Positions 1 through 6,746 of a DNA stretch of 7,017 bases are shown in pieces (within the stretch, counting starts at the first letter, position 1; every line of letters begins with the position of its first letter). This stretch comes from an uncultured Mailhella sp. Lineage in GTDB: Bacteria > Desulfobacterota > Desulfovibrionia > Desulfovibrionales > Desulfovibrionaceae. The DNA is taken from contig CALUWZ010000087.1 of assembly GCA_944324625.1 (NCBI GenBank), positions 1 to 7,017 of the forward strand, read 5' to 3'. Under the pieces are notes generated by a model that did not search any database, had not been told where the DNA came from, and saw only the letters and a list, made by a program, of their open reading frames with translations. The translations under genes were made by a program, and so were the position numbers.

Positions 1-85
1 TGCAGGCAACGTTTTTTCTTGTAAAAATTCTTTAATCTTTTAACAAGTGCCGCTATTATTTATAAAAAAATACAGCGTTATTATT

Positions 86-1576
86 ATGGACAACATACTC
101 ACTGTTCGGGAATTGAATTTTAAACTCAATCAGGTGCTTGAAGCCCGTTTTCCGTATCTTTGGATAAAGGGAGAAGTCACCAACTGCACGCGCGCATCTT
201 CGGGACATTTGTATTTTTCCCTGAAAGACGGACAGGATTTGCTCAACTGCGTATGGTTCAAACGCTGCCACCAAGACCTTTCCTTTGATCCCCTCACCGG
301 AGAATGTTTTGAAGACGGCAAAAAACCGAGTCTTGCCCATTCCCTTCGCGACGGCCGGGAAATTATCTGCGCAGGCAAACTTGCCGTTTACGGAGCAAGG
401 GGACAGTATCAGCTTATTGTCGAACATGCCATTGAAAGCGGCACGGGCATGCTGTATGAAGCCTTTGAAAAGCTGAAGCAAAAACTTTCCAAAGAAGGAC
501 TTTTTGACGTCACACATAAAAAACCAATTCCCAGAAGCCCGCAAAACATCGCACTCATCACTGCTCCCACGGGAGCTGTCATTCATGATTTTCTGCGTAT
601 TGCAGGCACACGGGGCATCAAAAGCCAAATTCTGGTTTTTCCTTCTCTGGTTCAGGGCGACGAAGCCCCTAAACAGCTTATTGATGCCCTTCAAAAAGCA
701 CAGAATTACATTTTTCCCAATCAGCAAAAAGCCGACTGCATTGTTTTTATCCGCGGCGGCGGTTCCATTCAGGATTTATGGGCTTTTAATGACGAAGAAC
801 TCGCAAGAGCCATTTTTGCCTGCCCCATTCCCGTACTGACCGGCATAGGCCATGAACCTGATTTTTCCATTGCCGATTACGTCAGCGACAAGAGTCTTGC
901 CACGCCAAGCCACGTTGCCCAATTTCTCTGGCAGGACAAACATACGCTTGTCCTGCAGCTGGATGATCTTGAGTATACGCTTAAAAGCGCATTTCTTGCA
1001 AAAATAGGACATTTGGAAAAAGATTTGCGTTTTCTTGCAAAAAATCTTGAATTTGTCTCACCCAAAAATAAGCTGAACGAAAAACTCCTGCGCCTGAATC
1101 TTCTTGACAGACAGCTGCACAAAGCCGTCAGACAGCGTATCGCTGCAAAGCAAAACAGCATATTTCTTGCCGCAGAAAAAATCAAACACCGCAGGCCGGA
1201 TTTCCGCCGCCTTGAAAATCAATTGGCACAAACACAAAAATCCATACAAAAACAAGGAATTGAAAATATTTTAAAAAAAGAACGGCACTGCAGGGCCATG
1301 CAGAAAAAACTGCACCTTGCCTATACGGATTTTCTGCGTGCGAAAGAAATTTTTCTGCAGGAAAACTTTCTGCGCCTTGAAGGCAACAACCCCCGAAAAC
1401 CGCTGGAAAAAGGTTATTTATATGCAGAAATATGCAACAAAAACAATAAAGCGGTTAAATCCGTTCAGGATCTGGAACTGAATGACTGCTTGCAGCTGCA
1501 TGTTTTTGACGGTACAATACAGACCAGAGTAGAACAAATCAGCCGCAGCAATGCAGCCGATCGGAACAACGCATAA
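86..1576 (+). CDS. xseA: Exodeoxyribonuclease VII large subunit
   Basis: This is the catalytic large subunit of exonuclease VII, which with several XseB small subunits degrades single-stranded DNA from both ends in the cytoplasm. The 496-residue product has an N-terminal OB-fold (about residues 5-115, with WIKGEVTN and SGHLYFSLKD), then the nuclease domain with EGLFD, KKPIP, IRGGGSIQDLWAFNDE (about 222-237) and GIGHEPDFSIADYVSD (about 252-267). A long helical region follows, and the C-terminal segment PLEKGYLYAE is typical of the family. It is about 40 residues longer than the E. coli protein; part of this is an insert near residues 70-86. I chose ATG 86 because family similarity begins at MDNILTVREL. 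An in-frame GTG at 47 would add 13 residues without similarity, and neither start has a clear Shine-Dalgarno sequence. No xseB is seen next to it. aroA follows after 18 nt. Confidence 0.95.
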   Translation: MDNILTVRELNFKLNQVLEARFPYLWIKGEVTNCTRASSGHLYFSLKDGQDLLNCVWFKRCHQDLSFDPLTGECFEDGKKPSLAHSLRDGREIICAGKLAVYGARGQYQLIVEHAIESGTGMLYEAFEKLKQKLSKEGLFDVTHKKPIPRSPQNIALITAPTGAVIHDFLRIAGTRGIKSQILVFPSLVQGDEAPKQLIDALQKAQNYIFPNQQKADCIVFIRGGGSIQDLWAFNDEELARAIFACPIPVLTGIGHEPDFSIADYVSDKSLATPSHVAQFLWQDKHTLVLQLDDLEYTLKSAFLAKIGHLEKDLRFLAKNLEFVSPKNKLNEKLLRLNLLDRQLHKAVRQRIAAKQNSIFLAAEKIKHRRPDFRRLENQLAQTQKSIQKQGIENILKKERHCRAMQKKLHLAYTDFLRAKEIFLQENFLRLEGNNPRKPLEKGYLYAEICNKNNKAVKSVQDLELNDCLQLHVFDGTIQTRVEQISRSNAADRNNA

Positions 1577-1594
1577 TACCAAAAAGGATACGCC

Positions 1595-2965
1595 ATGTCA
1601 GAACAACGCCCCATTATTGTCAATGCTCCTGCCTCCAAATCCGTTTCCCACCGCATGATTATGGGAGCAAGCTTAGCAAACGGAGAATCTCTGGTGGAAA
1701 ATGTTTTGGAAAGCCAAGACCTTTACCAAACCATGGAAATTTTGACAAACACAGGGGCAAAATTTGAAAAACTGGACAAAGGCGTTTATAAAGTAACCGG
1801 TGCCCTGCCCAAAGGCGGCGAAGACATGCAGCACGCAGTAAGCTGCAATGTGCATGAGTCGGGAACAACCTGCCGCCTGCTTACCGCAATTTTGGCGGGA
1901 GGCGAAGGTTTTTTTCATATTCACGGCGCTCCGCGCATGCATGAACGCCCCATCGGCACCCTGACCAACACACTGGAACAGCTCGGTGCAAAATTTTTGT
2001 TTGAAAAAGACGGCTATCCCCCGTTTCTTATGAAGGCAAGCGGCCTCAAAGGCGGTGAAGTAACCATCAGCCTCGAAGAATCCAGCCAATATCTGTCAGG
2101 CCTTCTTTTGGCAGCGCCTCTCTGCAAGGAACAGCTTACCGTTTACATCGGCGGAAAACACGTTGTGTCATGGCCCTATATCGGCCTTACCCTTGATGCC
2201 ATGAAAAAATTCGGTGCCAGATTCGACATTGCCGTAAAAGACAAAGAAAACAGCACCGATGACAATATAAAGTGGAAACCCGTCGATTTTCGCAGCATTA
2301 CGGAAATAATTCCCGGAGAAATCCGTTTCCGCGTGCGTCCTTTTGTCAACAACGGAACCTATAAAAGCGGCAGATACAAAGTCGAAGGGGACTGGTCAGG
2401 CGCATCCTATCTGCTGGGAGCAGGCGTTCTCGGCCAAAAACCCGTTCAGGTTCTCGGACTCAGCAAAAACAGCCTGCAGGCAGACAAAGCCCTCTTGGAT
2501 ATTCTTGAAAAAATGGGAGCAAAAATTGAACACGGCGAACAGGGCGAAATCACCGTTTATCCCTCCGAACTCACAGGCATAACCGCGGATATGGCAGACT
2601 GCCCCGACATTGTGCCCACCGTGGCTGTTATTGCGGCTTTTGCCAAAGGCGAAACAAAAATTGAAAATATTGCCCACCTCAGAATCAAAGAATGCGACAG
2701 ACTGCATGCCATGGCTGCAGAGCTTAAAAAAATCGGCATTGAAACCGTGGAATATACGGATTACCTTATTGTCAAAGGCAGACCGGAACTGCAAAACCTT
2801 GCGGAACCCGTTGATTTTGCAAGCTACGGCGACCACAGAATTGTCATGAGCTTAAGCATGCTCAACCTGAAAAACATCAAAACCAAATTTGACAATCCCA
2901 AGGCCATTACCAAATCTTTCCCTGAATTTTTTGATATCTGGAACACTATATGCGCATCACAATAA
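1595..2965 (+). CDS. aroA: 3-phosphoshikimate 1-carboxyvinyltransferase (EPSP synthase)
   Basis: This enzyme transfers the enolpyruvyl group of phosphoenolpyruvate to shikimate 3-phosphate, the sixth step of the shikimate pathway to chorismate. The 456-residue protein shows the family hallmarks: PASKSVSHR near the N-terminus (K15, S16, R20, matching E. coli K22, S23, R27), HESGTTCRLL (87-96), SSQYLSGLLLAAPL, GDWSGASYLLGAG, the catalytic Asp at 338 in CPDIVPT, RIKECDRLHAM (E366, R369) and YGDHRIVMS (D413-R415). All expected catalytic residues are present and the reading frame is intact. The start is ATG 1595, preceded by an AAGGA ribosome binding site. The ESGTTCRLL segment has Leu where the E. 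coli-type enzyme has Pro101. The 3' end overlaps tyrA by 16 nt, which suggests translational coupling. Confidence 0.97.
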   Translation: MSEQRPIIVNAPASKSVSHRMIMGASLANGESLVENVLESQDLYQTMEILTNTGAKFEKLDKGVYKVTGALPKGGEDMQHAVSCNVHESGTTCRLLTAILAGGEGFFHIHGAPRMHERPIGTLTNTLEQLGAKFLFEKDGYPPFLMKASGLKGGEVTISLEESSQYLSGLLLAAPLCKEQLTVYIGGKHVVSWPYIGLTLDAMKKFGARFDIAVKDKENSTDDNIKWKPVDFRSITEIIPGEIRFRVRPFVNNGTYKSGRYKVEGDWSGASYLLGAGVLGQKPVQVLGLSKNSLQADKALLDILEKMGAKIEHGEQGEITVYPSELTGITADMADCPDIVPTVAVIAAFAKGETKIENIAHLRIKECDRLHAMAAELKKIGIETVEYTDYLIVKGRPELQNLAEPVDFASYGDHRIVMSLSMLNLKNIKTKFDNPKAITKSFPEFFDIWNTICASQ

Positions 2966-3680
2966 TCGGACACAAAGGAAAAATGGGACAGACCTTTTTC
3001 CAAAAATTTCGGGAAGCAGACCACGAGGTCAGCGGCATTGACCTGCCCTTTGACAATGAAGAACTGTTTCAGGCCGTCAGCGGCGCAGAAAGCATTCTTT
3101 TTTGCATTCCCGCAAAAAAAATGGAAGAAATGTGCAAACTTCTGGACGGTCATTTGCCTGAAAACTGCATTTTAATGGACGTAACCAGCGTAAAGATCCT
3201 GCCCATTAAAAGCATGGAAAAACATTACAAAGGCCCTGTCATCGGCACGCATCCGCTTTTCGGTCCCCGTTCCCTGCAGTACAAAAAAATCTGCCTGTGC
3301 CTTGGTTCCTATTTCAGCGATATGAACGAAGAAAAACAAAAACTCAAAGACATGATTTACAGCCTTTTTTTGCATCCGCAGACGAACACGACAGAGCCAT
3401 GGCTGCCCTGCAGGGGCTGAATTTTGTCACCAACGTGGCATATTTTGCCATGACTGCCAATATGCCCGAACTCAAACAATATTTAACGCCCTCTTTTCTG
3501 CGCCGCCTTGAAGCAGGAAAAGTCACCATATTGGAAGACGGTGATTTGTTTACGGGAATTTTTGAAGCCAATCCCCACAGCCATGACATAGTCCGCCAAT
3601 ACCGTTCTTTCCTGAACGTGGCGGCAGGCGGCGATATGGATGTGCTTGTCAAATTGGCACAAAAATGGTTTGAGCAGTAA
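2950..3680 (+). pseudogene. tyrA: Prephenate dehydrogenase, split by a -1 frame change
   Basis: Prephenate dehydrogenase oxidises prephenate with NAD(P)+ to 4-hydroxyphenylpyruvate, the tyrosine branch after chorismate. Frame 1 (2950-3420) encodes the dinucleotide-binding half: IIGHKGKMG at residues 5-13, ILMDVTSVK, and GTHPLFGP at 99-106. It then ends in unrelated residues and a TGA at 3418. The -1 frame continues the family with SADEHDRAMAALQGLNF, matching the E. coli TyrA SAVEHDQNMAFIQAL stretch, and runs through the helical dimerisation domain to TAA 3680. The switch lies at the T run 3366-3371. Joined by a -1 shift, the product would be about 243 residues. It then seems about three residues short at the switch compared with E. 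coli TyrA, so a real deletion of about 10 nt fits as well as a single lost base or ribosomal slippage. The start overlaps aroA and has only a weak GGA as ribosome binding site. Confidence 0.85.
3366..3372 (+). other. Candidate -1 slippery heptamer T TTT TTG in tyrA
   Basis: In the tyrA frame the codons read CTT TTT TTG, so the heptamer T TTT TTG has the X XXY YYZ form in the correct phase for -1 slippage. After slipping, the next codon is GCA and the frame encodes the family-matching ASADEHD segment. I see no strong Shine-Dalgarno-like stimulator about 10 nt upstream. There is also no stable hairpin at the usual 5-9 nt downstream; the nearest GC-rich self-complementary bases start about 25 nt away. 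The site may simply be a mutation-prone homopolymer. Confidence 0.3.
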
Positions 3681-3696
3681 CTTTACTGTACGCCAT

Positions 3697-3729
3697 AAAA
3701 AAAATCAGCTCTTTTAGCTGATTTTTTTT
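3697..3729. terminator. Bidirectional intrinsic terminator
   Basis: A perfect 14-bp inverted repeat (3697-3710 with 3716-3729) closes a 5-nt loop, CTTTT. The core stem is ATCAGCT/AGCTGAT, flanked by eight A on the left and eight T on the right, so each strand reads as a hairpin followed by a U-tract. It sits 16 nt after the tyrA stop and 8 nt beyond the stop of the convergent - strand gene. It therefore fits termination from both sides. Confidence 0.9.
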
Positions 3730-3737
3730 ATACACAA

Positions 3738-4232
3738 TCAATCAACACTGTATTCATATTTTTCAAAAATATCCATACAAGCTGCCGCAAGCATGGCCAT
3801 GGCTCCCGAAAGCACCATGACGGACCGTCTGTCAGCATCCTGAATGTCTGTTCCGAGAAGCCTGCGGTAAAACAGCTTCGGACACTCTTTGACGTTTTCT
3901 TCAATAATCAGTTTAATGTATGCCTGAAACTGGTTATCCAAAAATTCAGTAATTTCACCTTGTTCATACCCTGCTTCCTGCAGAAAGTATTTAATTGAAC
4001 GCACATATTCCAGTACCATATATGCAGGCGCATACCGTGAAAAACCATAGTAAATGGCTGCAAAAACAAAAGCATGCCATTCCCTGAAAAACTGCGCCCT
4101 GTCAGAATTTTCAAGAAGTACATCTTTTTGAAATTTAATCAGGGCCTCTTTGCCGCAGTTTTTTTCAAAAATAATAAAACAGACTTCCAATGCCTGCTGC
4201 AAAGACAATTGCTGTTTTTTATTCTCTGTCAT
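3738..4232 (-). CDS. Hypothetical helical protein, 164 residues
   Basis: I do not recognise this family. The 164-residue protein has an ATG start at 4232 preceded by GAAAGG at good spacing, and it ends with TGA just inside the bidirectional terminator, so it looks like a real gene. The sequence appears almost entirely alpha-helical, with few glycines and prolines. Two hydrophobic stretches stand out: about residues 52-76 (from WHAFVFAAIYYGF onward) and about 138-156 (SVMVLSGAMAMLAAACMDIF). They are interrupted by charged residues and look more like buried helices than clear membrane spans. There is no signal peptide and no CxxC pair. It lies 21 nt after the DsbA-like gene and is probably cotranscribed with it, so a cytoplasmic helical partner or chaperone-like role is possible. 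The length and helical content recall TorD-like chaperones, but I see none of their motifs. Confidence 0.8.
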   Translation of the reverse strand: MTENKKQQLSLQQALEVCFIIFEKNCGKEALIKFQKDVLLENSDRAQFFREWHAFVFAAIYYGFSRYAPAYMVLEYVRSIKYFLQEAGYEQGEITEFLDNQFQAYIKLIIEENVKECPKLFYRRLLGTDIQDADRRSVMVLSGAMAMLAAACMDIFEKYEYSVD

Positions 4233-4253
4233 AACAGCCTTTCAAGATAAAGG

Positions 4254-4967
4254 TTACTCGCATTTGCCGTCAAGCGTGCAGAATTTCCCCGTAAGCGTGC
4301 CGGCGGAAAGCGCCTGCTTGTTCTTTATGGCGTCAATAATATTCAAAACTGCCTTCCTGCATGCCTCAAGCTCAACATATCCCCTTGAAACAAAATGCCT
4401 TTCTCCGCTGTCATCCACATAATACAAAGTCGGATACAAAACAATTTCCCCTAAAATATCAAAACCCTTTTCTGTTTCGCTGTAGGCAAGGTCTTCATAT
4501 TTTTTATCATTCAAAAGAACGGAAATTTCATCGGGATCAGCCTGAAACTGTTCGGCAAAAGCCCGCAGTGTTTCTTTTGAAAAAATATCATCGCCCTGCA
4601 TGTAAAACCTGTTCTGCAAAAATTCCATGATTTCCAATGCCATATCGGGCTTAATCTGCTTCAGCACATAAAACAAATGACTGCCTTTCCTTGAATCCAT
4701 GACAATTTCCTCTGCATGATCAGAAGAAAGCATGGCAATATGCCTGTCGGAAATTTTTACCCCGGTAATGGCAAACATTTTTTGGGCAAATTCCTGTATA
4801 TTGGGTCTTTTTTTCACATATTCTGCAAGATTGACGGGCGGTTCCACCAATGCGCCTGCATACACTTCAAAAGGCAGACCGAATTCTTTTTTTATTTTGG
4901 CGATATTTCCTGAAAAACCGAAACACCACGGACAAAACACATCGGAAATATATAAAAAATGAGCCAT
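4254..4967 (-). CDS. DsbA-family thioredoxin-fold oxidoreductase, cytoplasmic
   Basis: This 237-residue protein has a thioredoxin fold of the DsbA/FrnE-like type, which makes, breaks or isomerises disulfides or acts on thiol conjugates. The first strand and active site are MAHFLYISDVFCPWCFGF, giving CPWC at C12-C15. A helical insertion covers about residues 45-160, and YPTLYYVDD supplies the expected cis-proline (P179) and following strand. No signal peptide precedes the fold, so it should be cytoplasmic. Two further cysteines near the end, C230 and C236, are unusual. I placed the start at 4967 because AAGGAG lies six bases upstream and the fold begins at once. The frame stays open to 5288, but that part runs into the divergent NIF3 gene and has no similarity. 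The exact substrate cannot be told; it resembles COG3531-type predicted disulfide isomerases. Confidence 0.85.
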   Translation of the reverse strand: MAHFLYISDVFCPWCFGFSGNIAKIKKEFGLPFEVYAGALVEPPVNLAEYVKKRPNIQEFAQKMFAITGVKISDRHIAMLSSDHAEEIVMDSRKGSHLFYVLKQIKPDMALEIMEFLQNRFYMQGDDIFSKETLRAFAEQFQADPDEISVLLNDKKYEDLAYSETEKGFDILGEIVLYPTLYYVDDSGERHFVSRGYVELEACRKAVLNIIDAIKNKQALSAGTLTGKFCTLDGKCE

Positions 4968-5018
4968 TTTTTCTCCTTTTCCGGCAAAACGGAATTTTTT
5001 GCTTTTATAAACGGCATT

Positions 5019-5047
5019 AAAATAAAAACTAACCTGAAAAATTGCAA
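5019..5047 (-). promoter_or_regulatory. Candidate promoter for the DsbA-like gene
   Basis: Read on the - strand, TTGCAA (5047-5042) and TATTTT (5024-5019) are separated by 17 nt. Each matches four of six positions of the sigma-70 boxes. Transcription would start near 5012, about 45 nt before the ATG at 4967. A second TATAAA lies nearer the gene (5009-5004) without a good -35 box. Confidence 0.35.
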
Positions 5048-5056
5048 GAAATTTTC

Positions 5057-5086
5057 TTGACTGTCCATAAAAATTAAGGCAATAAA
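5057..5086 (+). promoter_or_regulatory. Candidate promoter for the NIF3-zinc ribbon genes
   Basis: TTGACT (5057-5062) matches five of six -35 bases. It is followed after 18 nt by AATAAA (5081-5086), a four-of-six -10 box. Transcription would start near 5093, at the left edge of an inverted repeat and about 29 nt before the GTG start. Confidence 0.4.
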
Positions 5087-5092
5087 AAACAT

Positions 5093-5108
5093 CTTTTATT
5101 GATAAAAG
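5093..5108. repeat. Inverted repeat CTTTTAT-TG-ATAAAAG
   Basis: Two perfect 7-bp arms are separated by TG, placed between the candidate + strand promoter and the ribosome binding site of the NIF3 gene. The 8-mer GCTTTTAT, the complement of the extended right arm ATAAAAGC (5102-5109), also occurs at 5001-5008 near the - strand promoter. It could be an operator for a dimeric regulator or just AT-rich chance symmetry. Confidence 0.3.
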
Positions 5109-5121
5109 CAAAAGAGGAATA

Positions 5122-5919
5122 GTGCAGCAAAACGATTTTTTGGCATTGATTGAAGAGTTGGCTCCCAAAGCTCTTGCCGCTCCTTGGGATAATTCAGGCT
5201 TGCAAATTGCAGGGACAAGAAAAGAAATTTCGCATGTTGCCGTTGCCTTGGATCCCTCACCTGAATCGGTCCGAAAGGCCCTTGACATAAGGGCGGACTT
5301 TATTTTTACCCATCATCCGATTTTGCTTTCTCCTAAATATCTCAACAACTTAGAAGATAATTACTTTAAAGTCGCCTCACTTTTGCTGAAAAACGACGTT
5401 GCCTTATATGCTGCCCATACCACTCTTGACAGCATGCCGATTGCCTTTTGGCTGGCAGACGAATTTCAGGCAGAAAAAAAACACATTCTGGAACCTGCGG
5501 GAGTCATCGACGATATTCAATACGGAATAGGCATTGCCGCCGTTTTGCCGAACCCTCTCCCCAAAAAAGATTTTTTGCAGAAACTCTGCAAACTTATTCC
5601 GCATACACGGCCCTTTTTCCAAATCGGAACGCTGCCTGAAACAATAAAAACCATTGCCGTCTGCGGCGGCTCAGGCTCTTCCCTTTTAAAGGAAGCGAAA
5701 AATTTCGGTGCCGACTGTCTGATTACTGGCGATACCAAATATCACACGGCACTTGACCTGACCCAAGAATGCACAGATTTTGCGATACTGGAAGTCGGTC
5801 ATCACAGTCTTGAAGAAGAAATGATGAAGCGTTTTTCTGCCCTCCTGCAGAAAAAACTTCCGAACATTCGCGTAAGTTTTATACCTTCCGAAGACCCTTT
5901 TATCCAAATCATGGAGTAA
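5122..5919 (+). CDS. NIF3/DUF34 family dinuclear metal-binding protein
   Basis: Members of this widespread family (E. coli YbgI; often labelled GTP cyclohydrolase I type 2 or Nif3-like) form toroidal hexamers with two metal ions per subunit. The physiological reaction is not settled. The expected metal ligands are visible: H64-H65 in FTHHPIL, D103 in AHTTLDS, and H227 with E231 in GHHSLEEE, the same spacing as in YbgI. The N-terminal WDNSGLQIAG motif and ITGDTKYH are also typical. At 265 residues it is the short form, without the PII-like domain inserted in longer homologues. The start is GTG 5122, supported by AGAGGA just upstream and by family similarity from the first residues. The stop is three bases before the zinc-ribbon gene, so the two are almost certainly cotranscribed. 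Confidence 0.93.
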   Translation: MQQNDFLALIEELAPKALAAPWDNSGLQIAGTRKEISHVAVALDPSPESVRKALDIRADFIFTHHPILLSPKYLNNLEDNYFKVASLLLKNDVALYAAHTTLDSMPIAFWLADEFQAEKKHILEPAGVIDDIQYGIGIAAVLPNPLPKKDFLQKLCKLIPHTRPFFQIGTLPETIKTIAVCGGSGSSLLKEAKNFGADCLITGDTKYHTALDLTQECTDFAILEVGHHSLEEEMMKRFSALLQKKLPNIRVSFIPSEDPFIQIME

Positions 5920-5922
5920 ATT

Positions 5923-6729
5923 ATGAGCTTATATCTTGAACAGATCAAACAATTGGTAGAACTGCAGCATGTAGACGACAAAATTTTTGTCGTAAAACAA
6001 GAACTTGAAGAAGCGCCTTTGCAGGTTGAAGCACTGAGAGAACGTTTCAACGAAGAAGAAGCAAAAATCGCAAAAATCAACGACAAACTCCAGCACATGC
6101 GCGAACAGCAAAAACGCCTTGACATGGATCTGGAAGATGAAGCCGCACGCCTCAAAAAAAGCAAATCCAAACTCATGCAGGTAAACAATTCCAAAGAATA
6201 CCAAGCCATGTCCAGAGAAATGGACAATATGGAACGTTCCACCAAAACCCATGAAGAAGAACGCATTGCCCTCCGTGAAGAAATTGAAATCCAAGAAGAA
6301 CTTTTAAAAGACGCGGAAGCCGTGCGCGACGAGCTCAAAATTGATCTTGCCACCAAAGAAGCAGGCCTCATCGAACGCGTTAACAGCGCCAACGAAGAAC
6401 TGGAAAAACTCAACACCATACGCAAAGAAACAGGCAGCGACGTACCGGAACGCATTTTGGAACGCTATGAATTCATCCGCCGCCGTCTTGAACATCCCGT
6501 TATCGTGCCTGTAAAAAACAGTGTCTGCACAGGCTGCAACATTGCCATTCCCCCGCAGACTTTTATTGAAATTCAGCGCGGCCAGCAAATTTGGAGCTGC
6601 CCCAACTGCCAGCGCCTGATTTATTGGGCTGAACACTTCCAAGACATGCATCAGGAAGAAAAAAAAGCTAAACAGGAAAAACCCATGGTATTTGCCGAAG
6701 ACCTGAACCTCGGCGAGTCCTTGAATTAA
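5923..6729 (+). CDS. Coiled-coil protein with C4-type zinc ribbon
   Basis: This 268-residue protein has two parts. Residues about 10-180 are rich in Glu, Lys, Gln and Leu with heptad character and should form a long antiparallel coiled-coil hairpin. Residues about 198-235 form a zinc ribbon with C202-x2-C205 and C226-x2-C229 (CTGCN and CPNCQRLIYW). This is the architecture of the Pfam C4-type zinc ribbon family (zf-RING_7), whose best studied member is Helicobacter HP0958/FlgZ, linked to flagellar assembly and RNA binding. In most bacteria the role is unknown. The ATG is preceded by GGAG inside the end of the NIF3 gene. No terminator separates it from rnpB, so read-through into the RNA gene is possible. 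A charged Lys/Glu tail follows the ribbon. Confidence 0.92.
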   Translation: MSLYLEQIKQLVELQHVDDKIFVVKQELEEAPLQVEALRERFNEEEAKIAKINDKLQHMREQQKRLDMDLEDEAARLKKSKSKLMQVNNSKEYQAMSREMDNMERSTKTHEEERIALREEIEIQEELLKDAEAVRDELKIDLATKEAGLIERVNSANEELEKLNTIRKETGSDVPERILERYEFIRRRLEHPVIVPVKNSVCTGCNIAIPPQTFIEIQRGQQIWSCPNCQRLIYWAEHFQDMHQEEKKAKQEKPMVFAEDLNLGESLN

Positions 6730-6738
6730 TACATTTTT

Positions 6739-6744
6739 TATACT
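6739..6744 (+). promoter_or_regulatory. Candidate -10 box for rnpB
   Basis: TATACT matches five of six -10 bases and ends about seven bases before the expected 5' end of the RNase P RNA. No good -35 box lies 16-18 nt upstream; TTGAAT at 6721 is only 12 nt away, too close. The call rests mainly on position. Confidence 0.35.
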
Positions 6745-6746
6745 TT

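Noticed and set aside
56..727. Antisense open frame (223 codons) inside xseA
   Set aside because: Fully overlaps a clearly conserved gene; its product has no recognisable motif and it has no start signals.
1673..2089. Antisense open frames within aroA (also 2396-2836)
   Set aside because: Shadows of the aroA codon pattern on the opposite strand; no start signals and no family match.
3397..3418. GC-rich palindromes AGCCATGGCT and CCCTGCAGGG as a frameshift-stimulating structure
   Set aside because: They begin about 25 nt after the T-run heptamer, beyond the usual 5-9 nt spacer, and form only short competing stems.
4968..5288. N-terminal extension of the DsbA-like frame by 107 codons
   Set aside because: The extension crosses the divergent promoter region and the start of the NIF3 gene, and shows no similarity. 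A strong AAGGAG precedes the internal ATG at 4967, where the thioredoxin fold begins.
5802..6455. Long antisense open frame (217 codons) opposite the zinc-ribbon gene
   Set aside because: Its product is a low-complexity Ser/Arg-rich sequence, as expected from reading the Glu/Lys-rich coiled-coil codons backwards. It has no ribosome binding site and no domain.
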